Below, in pieces: positions 43,068 through 51,752 of a stretch of 64,000 nt of DNA. Each line of letters starts with the position of its first letter. The stretch's first letter is position 1. Both the position numbers and the translations under genes were made by a program. The notes beneath the pieces are model-generated. The model was given only the letters and a program-made list of their open reading frames with translations. It did no database searches and had not been told where the DNA came from. Source of the stretch: Dehalococcoidia bacterium (GTDB taxonomy: Bacteria > Chloroflexota > Dehalococcoidia > DSTF01 > JACRBR01); contig JADMII010000007.1 in NCBI GenBank assembly GCA_015478665.1, positions 1-64,000 on the forward strand, given 5' to 3'.

Positions 43068-44054
43068 ATGGGAGCGCTGGACGGAAAGACCGCCGTGGTG
43101 ACGGGTGCGGGGCGTGGCATCGGACGCGGGATCGCGCTGCTCTTCGCGCGCGAGGGCGCGAAGGTCGTGGTGGTCGACCCGGGCGTTAACACAGACGGCA
43201 CCGGCAACGACAATGGCCCCGCGGACCAGGTCGTCGCCGAGATCAGGGGCGAGGGCGGCGAGGCCGTCGCGAGCTATGAGTCCGTCGCCACGGTCGAGGG
43301 CGGCGAGGCGATCGTCAGGAAGGCCGTCGACACCTGGGGCCGCATCGATGTCCTCGTCAACAACGCCGGCATCCTGCGCGACCGGATGATCTTCAACATG
43401 AGCGAGGAGGAGTGGGACGCCGTCATCGCCGTCCACCTCAAGGGCCACTTCTGCTGCACGAAGCCGGCAGCGATCCTCATGCGGCAGCAGCGGTACGGCC
43501 GCATCGTCAACTTCAGCTCCGGCTCGGGGATCATCGGCAACCCCGGGCAGGCGAACTACGGCGCCGCGAAGTCCGGCATCGCCGGCTTCACGCGCGTCGT
43601 GGCGAAGGACCTCGGCCGCTACGGCGTCACCTGCAACGCCATCGCGCCGGGCGCGGCGACGCGCATGACGCAGTCGGTCAGCGACGAGTCGCGGCAGCTG
43701 CGGGCGCGCGCCGGCATCGGCGGACCGGGCGGCGCTGCCCGGCCGGCGGCGGCGCGGCTGCCGCAGCTGCGGGATCCGGAATACGTCGCGCCGATGGTCG
43801 CCTATCTGTGCAGCGACGACGCCTGGAACATCAACGGTCAGATCTTCCACGTCGCCGGCGGCAGCGTCGGCATCGCCCACCAGCCGACGCCGATGCGGAC
43901 GCTGTGGAAGGAGGCGATGTGGACGCTCGACGAGCTGGCGGCTTCGGTGCCGCAGCAGTTGATGGCGGGCATCGGCAACCCGGCGCCGCCACCGCCGGAC
44001 CTCGACGTCCGCGGGCGCGTCGTCGAGCAGCCGGCGAGCGGAGGTGCGGCGTAA
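43068..44054 (+). CDS. Short-chain dehydrogenase, MFE-2-type 3-hydroxyacyl-CoA dehydrogenase-like, copy 1
   Basis: The product is 328 residues. It has the NAD site TGAGRGIGRGIALLF, NNAG, the catalytic Ser in NFSSGSGIIG and Y-x-x-x-K in QANYGAAKSG. The long NTDGTGNDNGPADQVVAEI insert after the second strand and the RDRMIFNMSEEEW stretch are typical of the dehydrogenase unit of peroxisomal-type multifunctional enzyme 2. A C-terminal extension of about 70 residues ends in a Pro-rich linker. With the MaoC hydratases it would complete hydration and oxidation of an enoyl-CoA. Its TAA shares a base with the next ATG. Confidence 0.88.
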   Translation: MGALDGKTAVVTGAGRGIGRGIALLFAREGAKVVVVDPGVNTDGTGNDNGPADQVVAEIRGEGGEAVASYESVATVEGGEAIVRKAVDTWGRIDVLVNNAGILRDRMIFNMSEEEWDAVIAVHLKGHFCCTKPAAILMRQQRYGRIVNFSSGSGIIGNPGQANYGAAKSGIAGFTRVVAKDLGRYGVTCNAIAPGAATRMTQSVSDESRQLRARAGIGGPGGAARPAAARLPQLRDPEYVAPMVAYLCSDDAWNINGQIFHVAGGSVGIAHQPTPMRTLWKEAMWTLDELAASVPQQLMAGIGNPAPPPPDLDVRGRVVEQPASGGAA

Positions 44055-45019
44055 TGGCGCGGCTCGAAGGACGCACGGCGATCGTGACGGGCGCGGGTCG
44101 CGGCATCGGCCGCGGCGTCGCCATGCTGCTGGCGCAGGAGGGCGCGCACGTCGTCGTCAACGACTTCGGCGTCAACGTCGACGGCTCGGCGCCGAGCAGC
44201 GGGCCGGCGGCGGAGGTGGTGGACGAGATCAAGGCGGCGGGCGGCAGGGCGGTGGCGAACTTCGACACCGTCGCGACGGTCGAAGGCGGCGAGGCGCTCG
44301 TGAAGAGCGCGCTCGACAACTTCGGGCGGCTCGACATCCTGATCAACGTCGCCGGCATCCTCCGCGACCGGATGATCTTCAACATGAGCGAGCAGGAGTG
44401 GGACGACGTCATCGCCGTGCACCTCAAGGGGCACTTCTGCACGACGAAGCCGGCGTCGATCCTGATGCGCCAGCAGCGGTCCGGTCGCATCATCAACTTC
44501 TCGTCGATCTCCGGCCTTGGCGGTCTGCCGGGCCAAGCGAACTACGGCGCGGCGAAGGCGGGCATCGCCGGCTTCACGCGCGTCGTCGCCCGCGACCTCG
44601 GCCGCTACGGCGTCACCTGCAACGCGATCGCTCCGGGCGCCGCGACGCGCATGACGGCGACGGTGCCGCAGAACACCGGCCAGCTGCGGGCGCGGGCGGG
44701 CGTCTCGTCGCCCGTGCAGGCGCCGCGCGCTTCGAGCGTGCCGCCGATGCGCGAGCCGGAGTACGTCGCGCCGATGACCGTGTTCCTCGCCTGCGATGAA
44801 GCGTGGAACATCAACGGCAAGGTCTTCTACGTCGCCGGCGGGCGGATCTCGCTGGCGCACGAAGAGACGCCGATGCGGCAGCTGATCAAGAACGGCATGT
44901 GGACCGTCGACGAGCTGCGCGAGCTCGTGCCGTCACAGCTGCTGTACGGCACGCAGAACCCCGCACCGCCGCCACCTGACCTCGACCTTCCAGGCCGTCG
45001 CGTCGCCGTCGCGGACTGA
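44054..45019 (+). CDS. Short-chain dehydrogenase, MFE-2-type, copy 2
   Basis: The 321-residue protein is a close tandem paralogue of the preceding gene over its full length, including TGAGRGIGRGVAMLL, NVDGSAPSSGPAAEVVDEI, RDRMIFNMSEQEWDDVIAVHLKGHF, NFSSISGLGG, QANYGAAKAG and the same C-terminal extension ending NPAPPPPDLDLPG. NNAG is changed to NVAG. The active-site Ser, Tyr and Lys are kept. The start ATG overlaps the previous stop (TAATG) with GAGGTG upstream. Two paired dehydratases and two dehydrogenases suggest two related substrates or heteromeric enzymes. Confidence 0.88.
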   Translation: MARLEGRTAIVTGAGRGIGRGVAMLLAQEGAHVVVNDFGVNVDGSAPSSGPAAEVVDEIKAAGGRAVANFDTVATVEGGEALVKSALDNFGRLDILINVAGILRDRMIFNMSEQEWDDVIAVHLKGHFCTTKPASILMRQQRSGRIINFSSISGLGGLPGQANYGAAKAGIAGFTRVVARDLGRYGVTCNAIAPGAATRMTATVPQNTGQLRARAGVSSPVQAPRASSVPPMREPEYVAPMTVFLACDEAWNINGKVFYVAGGRISLAHEETPMRQLIKNGMWTVDELRELVPSQLLYGTQNPAPPPPDLDLPGRRVAVAD

Positions 45020-45096
45020 GCGGCGGCCGACCCGATGCTGTCGGCCCGCTGCCGCTTCCGCTTGACCAGCCGAGCGCGGCGGTCGATCGCGTCCGC

Positions 45097-45102
45097 TACT
45101 CT
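45097..45102 (+). promoter_or_regulatory. -10 box next to the YqhQ-like start codon
   Basis: TACTCT is followed by six bases and ATG 45109, with no ribosome-binding site. A leaderless transcript is suggested. Confidence 0.4.
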
Positions 45103-45108
45103 GGGTAT

Positions 45109-46038
45109 ATGGTGCCGAGGCCGACGATCTACTACGGCGGGCAGGCCGTCGTCGAAGGGGTGATGATTCGCGGCCCGCGGGAGATGGCGATCGCCGTGCG
45201 CGCGCCGGACGGGCGCATCGTGACGCGGTCGGAGCCGCTTTCTGGCGTCCACACGCAACTGGCCCGCCGCATCCCGATCGTGCGCGGCGTCATCGTCCTG
45301 TACGAGACCCTGGCGCTCGGCATTCGTGCCCTGACGTGGTCCACGCAGGTGGCGACAGGCCGCGATGAGGAGGACGTCAGCCGGATCCAGCTCTTCTTCA
45401 CGCTGGGGCTGATGCTCGCCTTCGTGGGCGCGATCTTCTTCGCCGGGCCGTTGCTGCTGACCGGCTGGATCGATCGGTACACCGGTTCGCATTATGTCGC
45501 GTTGCTCGCCGAGGGCATCATCCGCCTGGCGATGCTCGTCGGCTACGTCTGGCTCATCGGCCGCATGCCGGAGATCCAGCGGCTATTCGAGTATCACGGC
45601 GCCGAGCACCGCGCCATCCATGCGTATGAGCACGGGCCGGCACTCACCGCGGCCAGCGTGCTCGACTACCCGAACGAGCACCCGCGCTGCGGCACGGCGT
45701 TCCTACTGACCGTGATGCTGATCTCGCTCGTCGTGTTCCTCGTGCTCGGCACGCCGCCGCTCTGGGTGCGACTCGTCGAGCGGGTCGTGCTGATCCCGGT
45801 CGTCGCCGCGCTGGCGTACGAGGTGCTGCGGCTCGGGCAGCAGTATGGCGAACTGCCGATCGTCCGGCGGCTGTACGCGCCCAACCTCTGGCTGCAGAAG
45901 CTGACGACGCGCGACCCGGACGAGCAGCAGGTCGAGGTGGCGATCGCGGCGGTGGAGGCGGCGCTCGCCGTCGAAGCGTCGTTCGGCGTCCAGACGCGCG
46001 CGCCCGCGCTGCAGCCCGACGAACCGCCGCTCGCGTAG
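45109..46038 (+). CDS. DUF1385/YqhQ-family membrane protein
   Basis: The 309-residue product has the family hallmarks: GGQAVVEGVMIRGP near the N-terminus, IPIVRGVIVLYETLALGIRAL, two membrane helices, the central YHGAEHRAIHAYEHG, HPRCGTAFLLTVMLIS and a last LRLGQQYG segment. The conserved His, Glu and Cys residues suggest a metal or catalytic site, but no function is established. It ends nine bases from the converging J-domain gene. Confidence 0.92.
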   Translation: MVPRPTIYYGGQAVVEGVMIRGPREMAIAVRAPDGRIVTRSEPLSGVHTQLARRIPIVRGVIVLYETLALGIRALTWSTQVATGRDEEDVSRIQLFFTLGLMLAFVGAIFFAGPLLLTGWIDRYTGSHYVALLAEGIIRLAMLVGYVWLIGRMPEIQRLFEYHGAEHRAIHAYEHGPALTAASVLDYPNEHPRCGTAFLLTVMLISLVVFLVLGTPPLWVRLVERVVLIPVVAALAYEVLRLGQQYGELPIVRRLYAPNLWLQKLTTRDPDEQQVEVAIAAVEAALAVEASFGVQTRAPALQPDEPPLA

Positions 46039-46047
46039 CCGGCCGCG

Positions 46048-47235
46048 CTACGTCGACGACGCGCCCTTGCCCGGCCGCACGAGGACCTGCGCCGGCACCT
46101 CGAGCGTCCTGTCGCCCCAACGGAAGCTGATCGTTCCCGTCGGACGGACGCTGCGCTCGACCGCGAACGAGGCGGCCGCGCGCTCGATGATCGGTTGCCA
46201 GACGACGGCGAATTCGACGCGCACAGGCGTGTTCGTCGCGACCACGATGTCATCGCTGCGCGCGCGTCCGCTGCCGTCGACGCGGCGCAGCCACGCCGGC
46301 GGCGTCACGGACACGACGGCGGGAGCGCTGCTGATCAGCGCCAGCGCGCCGCGGGCGGGCGGTTGCGCCGGCTCGCCCACGAAGCGGCGGGAGGGCGCGA
46401 CGACTGTGCCGAGGTCGAGCGACTGCGGGCTGACGCTGACGATTGCCGGGTAGAGGGCGACGCCGTGGATGGGGATCCTCGCCTCGCCGCCGCCGGCCCA
46501 GCGGACGACGAGGGGACCGTCGAGAGTGTGCCCGCGCAGGCTCGGCTCGTGCGTGAACGCGTCATGCTGCCAGTCCACGTGCAACTCGATGGCGAATCGG
46601 CCGGGCATCGCCTTCGATGATGCCACCCGCGCACGGAGCGGCGCCGGCGCATCGACGCTGATCTCGTACGGCTGATGCCGCCGCCACGTGAGGCGGAAGC
46701 GACGCGCGTCGGCGGCGCCCCAGCCCAGGGTGCCGAAGTCGACGCGCGCCGGCAGGCCTTCGGGCATGCCGGGCGTGGCGGGCATGCGGGGAGCAGCCGG
46801 CATCGCGCGCGGGGGGCGCGGCGGCGGCGTCACGCGCACGCGCGGCGCGGCGCCGGGCGACGGCGTCACCGGCTTGCCGAAGTTCGCCACGGCCCAGGCG
46901 ACGCGGTCCGCCAGCCGGCGATGCGTCTCGAGCGTCGCCGCCAGCTGCGCGCCGACCCGCCGCGCCAGCTCCGGCTCGGCCCCGCGCGTCACGCCGAGGA
47001 CGAGCCACGGCTGCGATTCGTAGTGCCTGGCGACGTACTCGTTGGCCTTCGAGCCGCGGCCGCGCAGCGCGTCTCGCGCGACGTTGACGGCGCGGGCGAT
47101 CTCGGCGTCACCGCCCCGGTCGGGATGATGCCGGGCGATCTGCCAGCGCCACGCCGTCTCGATCACGCATTCGGGCGCGCCGTCGAGGAGCCCGAGACGG
47201 CTCCAATGCGGCGACGGGCGGGCGGGTACGGCCAT
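46048..47235 (-). CDS. J-domain protein with beta-rich C-terminal region
   Basis: The 395-residue protein starts with a short J-like domain: GAPECVIETAWRWQIARHHPDRGGDAEIARAVNVARDALRG, containing the HPD tripeptide that stimulates Hsp70 ATPase. After a helical segment (LARRVGAQLAATLETHRRLADRVAWAV) comes a Pro/Arg/Met-rich linker, then two beta-rich Ig-like regions, one with LDLGTVVAPSRRFVGEPAQ and a last one with FAVERSVRPTGTISFRWG. No glycine/phenylalanine region or zinc fingers occur, so it is not DnaJ itself. No signal or membrane segment is seen. It may deliver a specific client to DnaK. I know no named family for the whole chain. Confidence 0.72.
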   Translation of the reverse strand: MAVPARPSPHWSRLGLLDGAPECVIETAWRWQIARHHPDRGGDAEIARAVNVARDALRGRGSKANEYVARHYESQPWLVLGVTRGAEPELARRVGAQLAATLETHRRLADRVAWAVANFGKPVTPSPGAAPRVRVTPPPRPPRAMPAAPRMPATPGMPEGLPARVDFGTLGWGAADARRFRLTWRRHQPYEISVDAPAPLRARVASSKAMPGRFAIELHVDWQHDAFTHEPSLRGHTLDGPLVVRWAGGGEARIPIHGVALYPAIVSVSPQSLDLGTVVAPSRRFVGEPAQPPARGALALISSAPAVVSVTPPAWLRRVDGSGRARSDDIVVATNTPVRVEFAVVWQPIIERAAASFAVERSVRPTGTISFRWGDRTLEVPAQVLVRPGKGASST

Positions 47236-47370
47236 CGGTGTCGGGGCTCTCCGTCGTCTGCAACGAACTGTCGGTCGCGGTGCCGGAAGAGTGTAGCGGA
47301 CCGGGGCCCGGGGGCTCGTCCCTGCGGATTGGGACGCTGGTGATCGGTGCGGTGGGCGGATGTCGGCATC

Positions 47371-48510
47371 TCAGCCCTGGGAGGGCTTCGAGCTTTGGGC
47401 GATCTGGAAGACGTCACGCGGGCGCAGGCGCATCGCCCGGACGGCGAGCAGGCCGAGGATGACGTTGAAGACGATGCCGAACACGTGCGTGCCGATGGCA
47501 TAGGCGAGGGCCGAAGCGCTGCCGGCGCCATAGAGCGCGAGCACGCCCGTCACCAGAAACTCGTAGGCGCCGATGTTGCCGACCGTGACCGGGAACGTCG
47601 TGATCAAGGCCACGGCGACGGCGACAGAAACGTACGCCCCGAACGGCAGCGCAAGGTGAAACGCGAGCGCGTAGAGCCAGATCATCAGGACGTCTTCGCC
47701 CCAGCCGACGAGGTTCAGCAGCAGAGTGACGCCGAGCAGCCGCGGCCGGCGAATGAGCTCGAGGCCGGCGTGGAAGCGCGGCCAGTGGAAGCGCAGCCAT
47801 GCCACAGAGCGCTCCGGCAGCGGCCGGAGGATGCGCCAGTGCGGCAGCTGCTCGGGTAGCAGCAGACTCGCGGCTTCGGCGACAAGGAAGAGCGTGATCG
47901 TGGCCGCGACCATCAGCCAGAGAAGGACGCGCGGCGCGACGCTCGCGCCCGGGAGCGCGAACGCCAGCGCGACGAAGACGAGCATCATGATGGCGTTGAC
48001 GACGGCTTCGGCGCCACGCGTCGCGACGAGACCGGCGCGCGGCAGGTTGTAGCGGTTGGCGGCGATCTGCACCTTGGCGACGTCGCCGGCGCTGGCAGGC
48101 ACCACCGTGTTGACCAGCGTGCCGATGAGCAGCACGCCGAACAGCCCGAGCAGCGGCGCCCGGCCGACCTTCGTGAGCGCGATCCGCCACTCGATGGCGT
48201 GCAAGATGCGGGAGAAGACATAGACGGCGAAGACGGCGATCAGGAACTCGTATCGCGCGGTCTTGAAGGCGATGGCGACCTGGTGGAGGTCGATCTCGAA
48301 GTACGCGAGCGCGAGAAGGCCAACAAGCAGCAGGCCCTCGAACAGCCACGGGCTGGCGACGACGCGCAGCAGCCGACGCTTCCCGCGGCCGAGCGCCGGC
48401 CGGCGCGCGCCACGGCCGCCCGCTTCCGGGTCCGGCTGCTTCCTCACGACGCACCTTCGCACGCGGCCGGCACGTCCCGGGCGTACGGCATCAGCATAGG
48501 TGATGGCCAT
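47371..48510 (-). CDS. Lysylphosphatidylglycerol synthase TM-domain (UPF0104) flippase-like protein
   Basis: The protein (up to 379 residues) has about eight membrane helices in the UPF0104 pattern: FEIDLHQVAIAFKTARYEFLIAVF, VFSRILHAIEWRIAL, LIGTLVNTVVPASAGDVAKVQIAANRYNLPRAGLVATRGAEAV, and a late FPVTVGNIGAYEFLV. These integral proteins are related to the flippase half of MprF and to glycolipid-type transporters. The start is uncertain: ATG 48510 gives a 45-residue basic N-terminal tail, while GTG 48447 with AAGG upstream is also possible. It stands alone. Confidence 0.82.
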   Translation of the reverse strand: MAITYADAVRPGRAGRVRRCVVRKQPDPEAGGRGARRPALGRGKRRLLRVVASPWLFEGLLLVGLLALAYFEIDLHQVAIAFKTARYEFLIAVFAVYVFSRILHAIEWRIALTKVGRAPLLGLFGVLLIGTLVNTVVPASAGDVAKVQIAANRYNLPRAGLVATRGAEAVVNAIMMLVFVALAFALPGASVAPRVLLWLMVAATITLFLVAEAASLLLPEQLPHWRILRPLPERSVAWLRFHWPRFHAGLELIRRPRLLGVTLLLNLVGWGEDVLMIWLYALAFHLALPFGAYVSVAVAVALITTFPVTVGNIGAYEFLVTGVLALYGAGSASALAYAIGTHVFGIVFNVILGLLAVRAMRLRPRDVFQIAQSSKPSQG

Positions 48511-48657
48511 CGCATTCCCGCGCCAACAAGCGGCGACGCGCCCGAACGCATGATGCCAGGGTCACGCGCCCGACGGCGCCGTTTGCGCACGCGCGGTATC
48601 CTGCTGCGACCGGCGGAGGTGACCCGAAGTGCCGGTGGCGAGAGAAGGAAGACGACA

Positions 48658-49466
48658 ATGGACGCCGACGATGCCGCAGTCGGACGGCTTCTGAGCCGGC
48701 GCGAAGTTCTCGGTCTCCTCGGGGCGGCGACCGGCGTCGTCGCAGCGGTGGCCTGCAGCGGCGGCGGCGACGCGAAGCCGGCGTCGACGCCCGATGGCGT
48801 GACGGCTGTGCCATCGACGGCTGCCACGTCGGCAGCGGCCGCTGCGTCCGTCCGCCGGGCGCATCCGCGACGCCATCGTGCGTGGTCGTGCCGGCACTGA
48901 CGCAGGGACCGTACTTTGTCGACGAGCGGCTGAACCGCTCCGACATTCGGGCGGACACGGCGACGGGCGCGGTCGCCGAAGGCGCGCCGTTGGCGCTGAC
49001 GTTCGTCGTGTCGGCCGTCGGCAACCCGTGCGTGCCGCTCGCGGGCGCCAGCGTCGATGTCTGGCAGTGCAACGCGCTCGGGGTGTACTCGGACGCCCAG
49101 GATCCGGGCTTCGACACGCGGGGGCAAAACTTCCTGCGCGGCTATCAGAACACCGACGCCCAGGGCCGCGCGGCGTTCAAGACGATCTATCCCGGCTGGT
49201 ACCAGGGACGCGCCGTCCACATCCACTTCAAGGTGCGCACGGCCTCGGGGCGGCAGCAGACGAGCGAGTTTACGTCGCAGGTGTTCTTCGAGGACGCGCT
49301 GAGCGAGCGCATCTTCGCCTCGGCGCCATACGCGCAGAAGGGGCCGGGCCGGCTGCCGAACAGTGCCGACGCGATCTTTCAGCAGAGCAACGGACAGCTG
49401 ACACTCCAGCCAACGCGCGTCGGCGACGGCTACGCCGCCGTCTTTTCCCTCGGACTGCAGTTGTAA
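48658..49466 (+). pseudogene. Intradiol ring-cleavage dioxygenase-like Tat lipoprotein, frame broken by one base
   Basis: The gene starts at ATG 48658 (AGAAGGAAG upstream) with a Tat-like lipoprotein signal: SRREVLGLLGAATGVVAAVAC, twin Arg at 14-15 and acceptor Cys at 33. After a low-complexity Ser/Thr/Ala linker the frame runs into TGA at 48898. The conserved domain continues in the next frame from about 48850: CVVVPALTQGPYFVDERLNRSDIRAD, DVWQCNALGVYSD and PGWYQGRAVHIHFKV, giving the Tyr-Tyr-His-His iron ligands of intradiol dioxygenases. One base has been lost in the linker at about 48840-48870. The domain alone could be made from GTG 48882, but without the export signal. Exported relatives are common in soil bacteria; substrates are unknown. 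Confidence 0.8.
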
Positions 49467-49636
49467 GGTCGCCGGCCGGCGACCGAGGCCGCCGCTGGCG
49501 CACCAGGGCGCGCTTCGGCAGAACTGACAGCCTTCGGCGCACGACCCTCCCGCTAACGTGCAGGTGAAGGTAGGATGCGAGCGCTGCCGGCGCCGCGGAG
49601 TCTGCCCGCACATGCCCGCCGCGCGTTGTGAGGACG

Positions 49637-50047
49637 ATGCCCGAATATACGAAGCCGCTGCCGATCCCGAGCCCCGAAACGCAGCCGTTCTGGGACGCCT
49701 GCAAGCGGCACGAGCTGTCGCTGCCCTACTGCGCCGCATGCGACGCCTTCTTCTTCTACCCGCGGCAGTTCTGTCCGACGTGCTTCTCGTGGGACATCGA
49801 GTGGCGGCGCTGCAGCGGCAAGGGGACGCTGTACACGTTCGCCATCCAATATCGGCCACAGATGCCGGGCTTCACGCCGCCGTACGTGACGGCGATCGTC
49901 CAGCTCGACGAGGGGCCGCGGCTGCTGACGAACCTCGTCGGCATCGACCCATCGCCAGAGACGCTGCGCTGCGATATGCCGGTCGAGGTGACGTGGGAGG
50001 ACGCAACGGACGAGATCACGCTGCCGCTCTTCCGGCCGGCGTCGTAA
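49637..50047 (+). CDS. DUF35 zinc-ribbon/OB-fold protein, partner of the thiolase-like protein
   Basis: The 136-residue protein has an N-terminal helix, a rubredoxin-like zinc ribbon (C32-x2-C35 ... C46-x2-C49: CAACDAFFFYPRQFCPTC), and a C-terminal OB fold (GTLYTFAIQYRPQ...PYVTAIVQLDEGPRLLTNLVG). DUF35 proteins form complexes with thiolase-like enzymes and, in steroid side-chain degradation, with aldolases of the Ltp2 type. The start ATG 49637 is chosen over GTG 49628. The partner gene begins 21 bases downstream. Confidence 0.88.
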   Translation: MPEYTKPLPIPSPETQPFWDACKRHELSLPYCAACDAFFFYPRQFCPTCFSWDIEWRRCSGKGTLYTFAIQYRPQMPGFTPPYVTAIVQLDEGPRLLTNLVGIDPSPETLRCDMPVEVTWEDATDEITLPLFRPAS

Positions 50048-50068
50048 TCCGATGACGAAGGACGCACG

Positions 50069-51229
50069 ATGAGCTTGAAGCAGCGGGTGGCGATCGTCGG
50101 AGCCGACGAGACGGACGAGATCGGCATCGTCCCGAACAAGACGCCGATCATGCTCCACGCCGAGGCCGCGCGCAACGCGCTGCGCGACGCCGGCATCGAC
50201 AAGTCGGAGGTCGATGCGGTGTTCACCTGCGGCGTCGGCTTCATGGCGAGCACGCAGCTGGCGGAGTACCTCGGCATCATTCCGAAGTACACCGACAGCA
50301 CGGCGACCGGCGGGTCGTCGTTCGAGATCTACGTCGAGCACGCGGCGGCGGCGATCCACGCCGGCCTCTGCAGCGTGGCGCTGATCACGCACGGCGAGAC
50401 GGGGCACTCTGGCCGCATGCGGCGCGGCGGTGGTGGGCGCGGCGCCTTCGATGCATCGCTGCCGGCGGCGCAGTTCGAGATGCCATACGGCGTCGGCGGC
50501 GCTCCGAGCGCGTACTGCATGGCGGCGATGCGGCACATGCACCAGTACGGCACGACGAGCGAGCAGCTGGCGGAGATCGCGGTCGCGACGCGGAAGTGGG
50601 CGCAGCTCAACCCGCGGGCGATGATGCGCGAAGACCTGACGATCGAGGACGTTCTGGCGTCGCGGTGGATCGCTTACCCCTTCCACATCTACGACTGCTG
50701 CCTCGTGACGGACGCCGGCGGCGCGGTGGTCGTCGTCGGCGCCGACCGCGCGCGCGACTTCAGGAAGAAGCCGGTGTGGGTCCTGGGCACGGGCGAGGCG
50801 AGCGACCATCAGTCGCTGCTCGGCATGGCGGACATCACGACGACGCCCGCCCGCTACTCCGGCAAAGCGGCGTTCGAGATGGCCGGCGTCAGCCACGATG
50901 ACATCGACGTCTGCGAGATCTACGACTCGTTCACGTACACGGCGCTCGTCACGCTGGAGGAGCTGGGCTTCTGCGCGAAGGGCGAGGGCGGCGCCTTCGT
51001 CAGCAACCAGCGGACGGCGCCGGGCGGCGACTTCCCGATGAACACGAACGGCGGCGGCCTCTCGTACACGCACCCCGGCATGTACGGCATGTTCATCCTC
51101 ATCGAGGCCGTGCGGCAGCTGCGGGGCGAATGCGGCGCGCGGCAGGTGCCGGGCGCGAAGCTGGCGCTCGTCAACGGCACGGGCGGCACGCTGAGCGCCA
51201 CGGGCACGCTGATCCTCGGGGCGGATTAG
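50069..51229 (+). CDS. Thiolase-like (SCP-x/Ltp2-type) protein lacking the nucleophilic Cys
   Basis: The 386-residue protein has the thiolase fold in order, but the segment that carries the acyl-accepting Cys in true thiolases reads STATGGSSFEIYVEHAAAAI, with no Cys. Later motifs DVCEIYDSFTYTALVTLEELGF and LSYTHPGMYGMFILIEAVRQLRG keep tyrosines in the places used by Ltp2-type retro-aldolases, and the ending NGTGGTLSATGTLILG is normal. It should therefore be an aldolase or a non-condensing relative rather than a beta-ketothiolase. It forms a likely complex with the DUF35 protein upstream. Confidence 0.85.
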   Translation: MSLKQRVAIVGADETDEIGIVPNKTPIMLHAEAARNALRDAGIDKSEVDAVFTCGVGFMASTQLAEYLGIIPKYTDSTATGGSSFEIYVEHAAAAIHAGLCSVALITHGETGHSGRMRRGGGGRGAFDASLPAAQFEMPYGVGGAPSAYCMAAMRHMHQYGTTSEQLAEIAVATRKWAQLNPRAMMREDLTIEDVLASRWIAYPFHIYDCCLVTDAGGAVVVVGADRARDFRKKPVWVLGTGEASDHQSLLGMADITTTPARYSGKAAFEMAGVSHDDIDVCEIYDSFTYTALVTLEELGFCAKGEGGAFVSNQRTAPGGDFPMNTNGGGLSYTHPGMYGMFILIEAVRQLRGECGARQVPGAKLALVNGTGGTLSATGTLILGAD

Positions 51230-51752
51230 CCGGCCCACGCGCCCGTCGCGAGCTGCCGTCGCCTGGCCGGCGCGCGGCGACGGCGCGCCGGGCGCGCCAT
51301 CAGCCGGCCTCCGCGCCCGCGCCCGTCGGCGTCAAGCTCGCCAGCACCGTCGATGCGCCTCAAGCGAGCGAGACGCGAGCGTCCCTGGACGCCAGCGTGA
51401 ATCTGAATTTGGCCGTCGCGTCGCGGACAGCTGGATGGCGGAGAGCGTCTTACAACGCGTCAACATGGCCGAGAACGGCAGCGGACGGGAGATGCAAGGA
51501 GTTTGAAACTCCACCGCCTACCCCGTTCCGCCGCTGTAACGACGCTTCCGGCATAGTCGGGACATACCACGTCGCGCGCTTCGTCAGAAGGCCACGCCGC
51601 ACGCAGCGCCACCCGTGAAGGGGAGTGGGCGCCCGGCGGCGAGGGGTGAGCGCGGCCTTGCGGAGCGCGGGCGCTGCACGGTGAGGAGGGCGAGCGCCCA
51701 GGCGATCGCCGCGAGCAGGTTCGACCCGCAGGGGTTGAGGCAGGGAGACAGC
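51230..51752. other. Long non-coding region upstream of the second response regulator
   Basis: No credible gene in 523 bases. It contains a perfect 15-base palindrome at 51498-51512 and an AT-richer patch (CATAGT, about 51553) that may be a -10 box. Confidence 0.45.
51498..51512. promoter_or_regulatory. 15-bp perfect palindrome, candidate operator
   Basis: GGAGTTT-G-AAACTCC is a perfect dyad with seven-base arms and a one-base centre, conspicuous in this GC-rich sequence. It lies about 240 bases upstream of the response regulator gene. Candidate binding site for a dimeric regulator. Confidence 0.45.
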
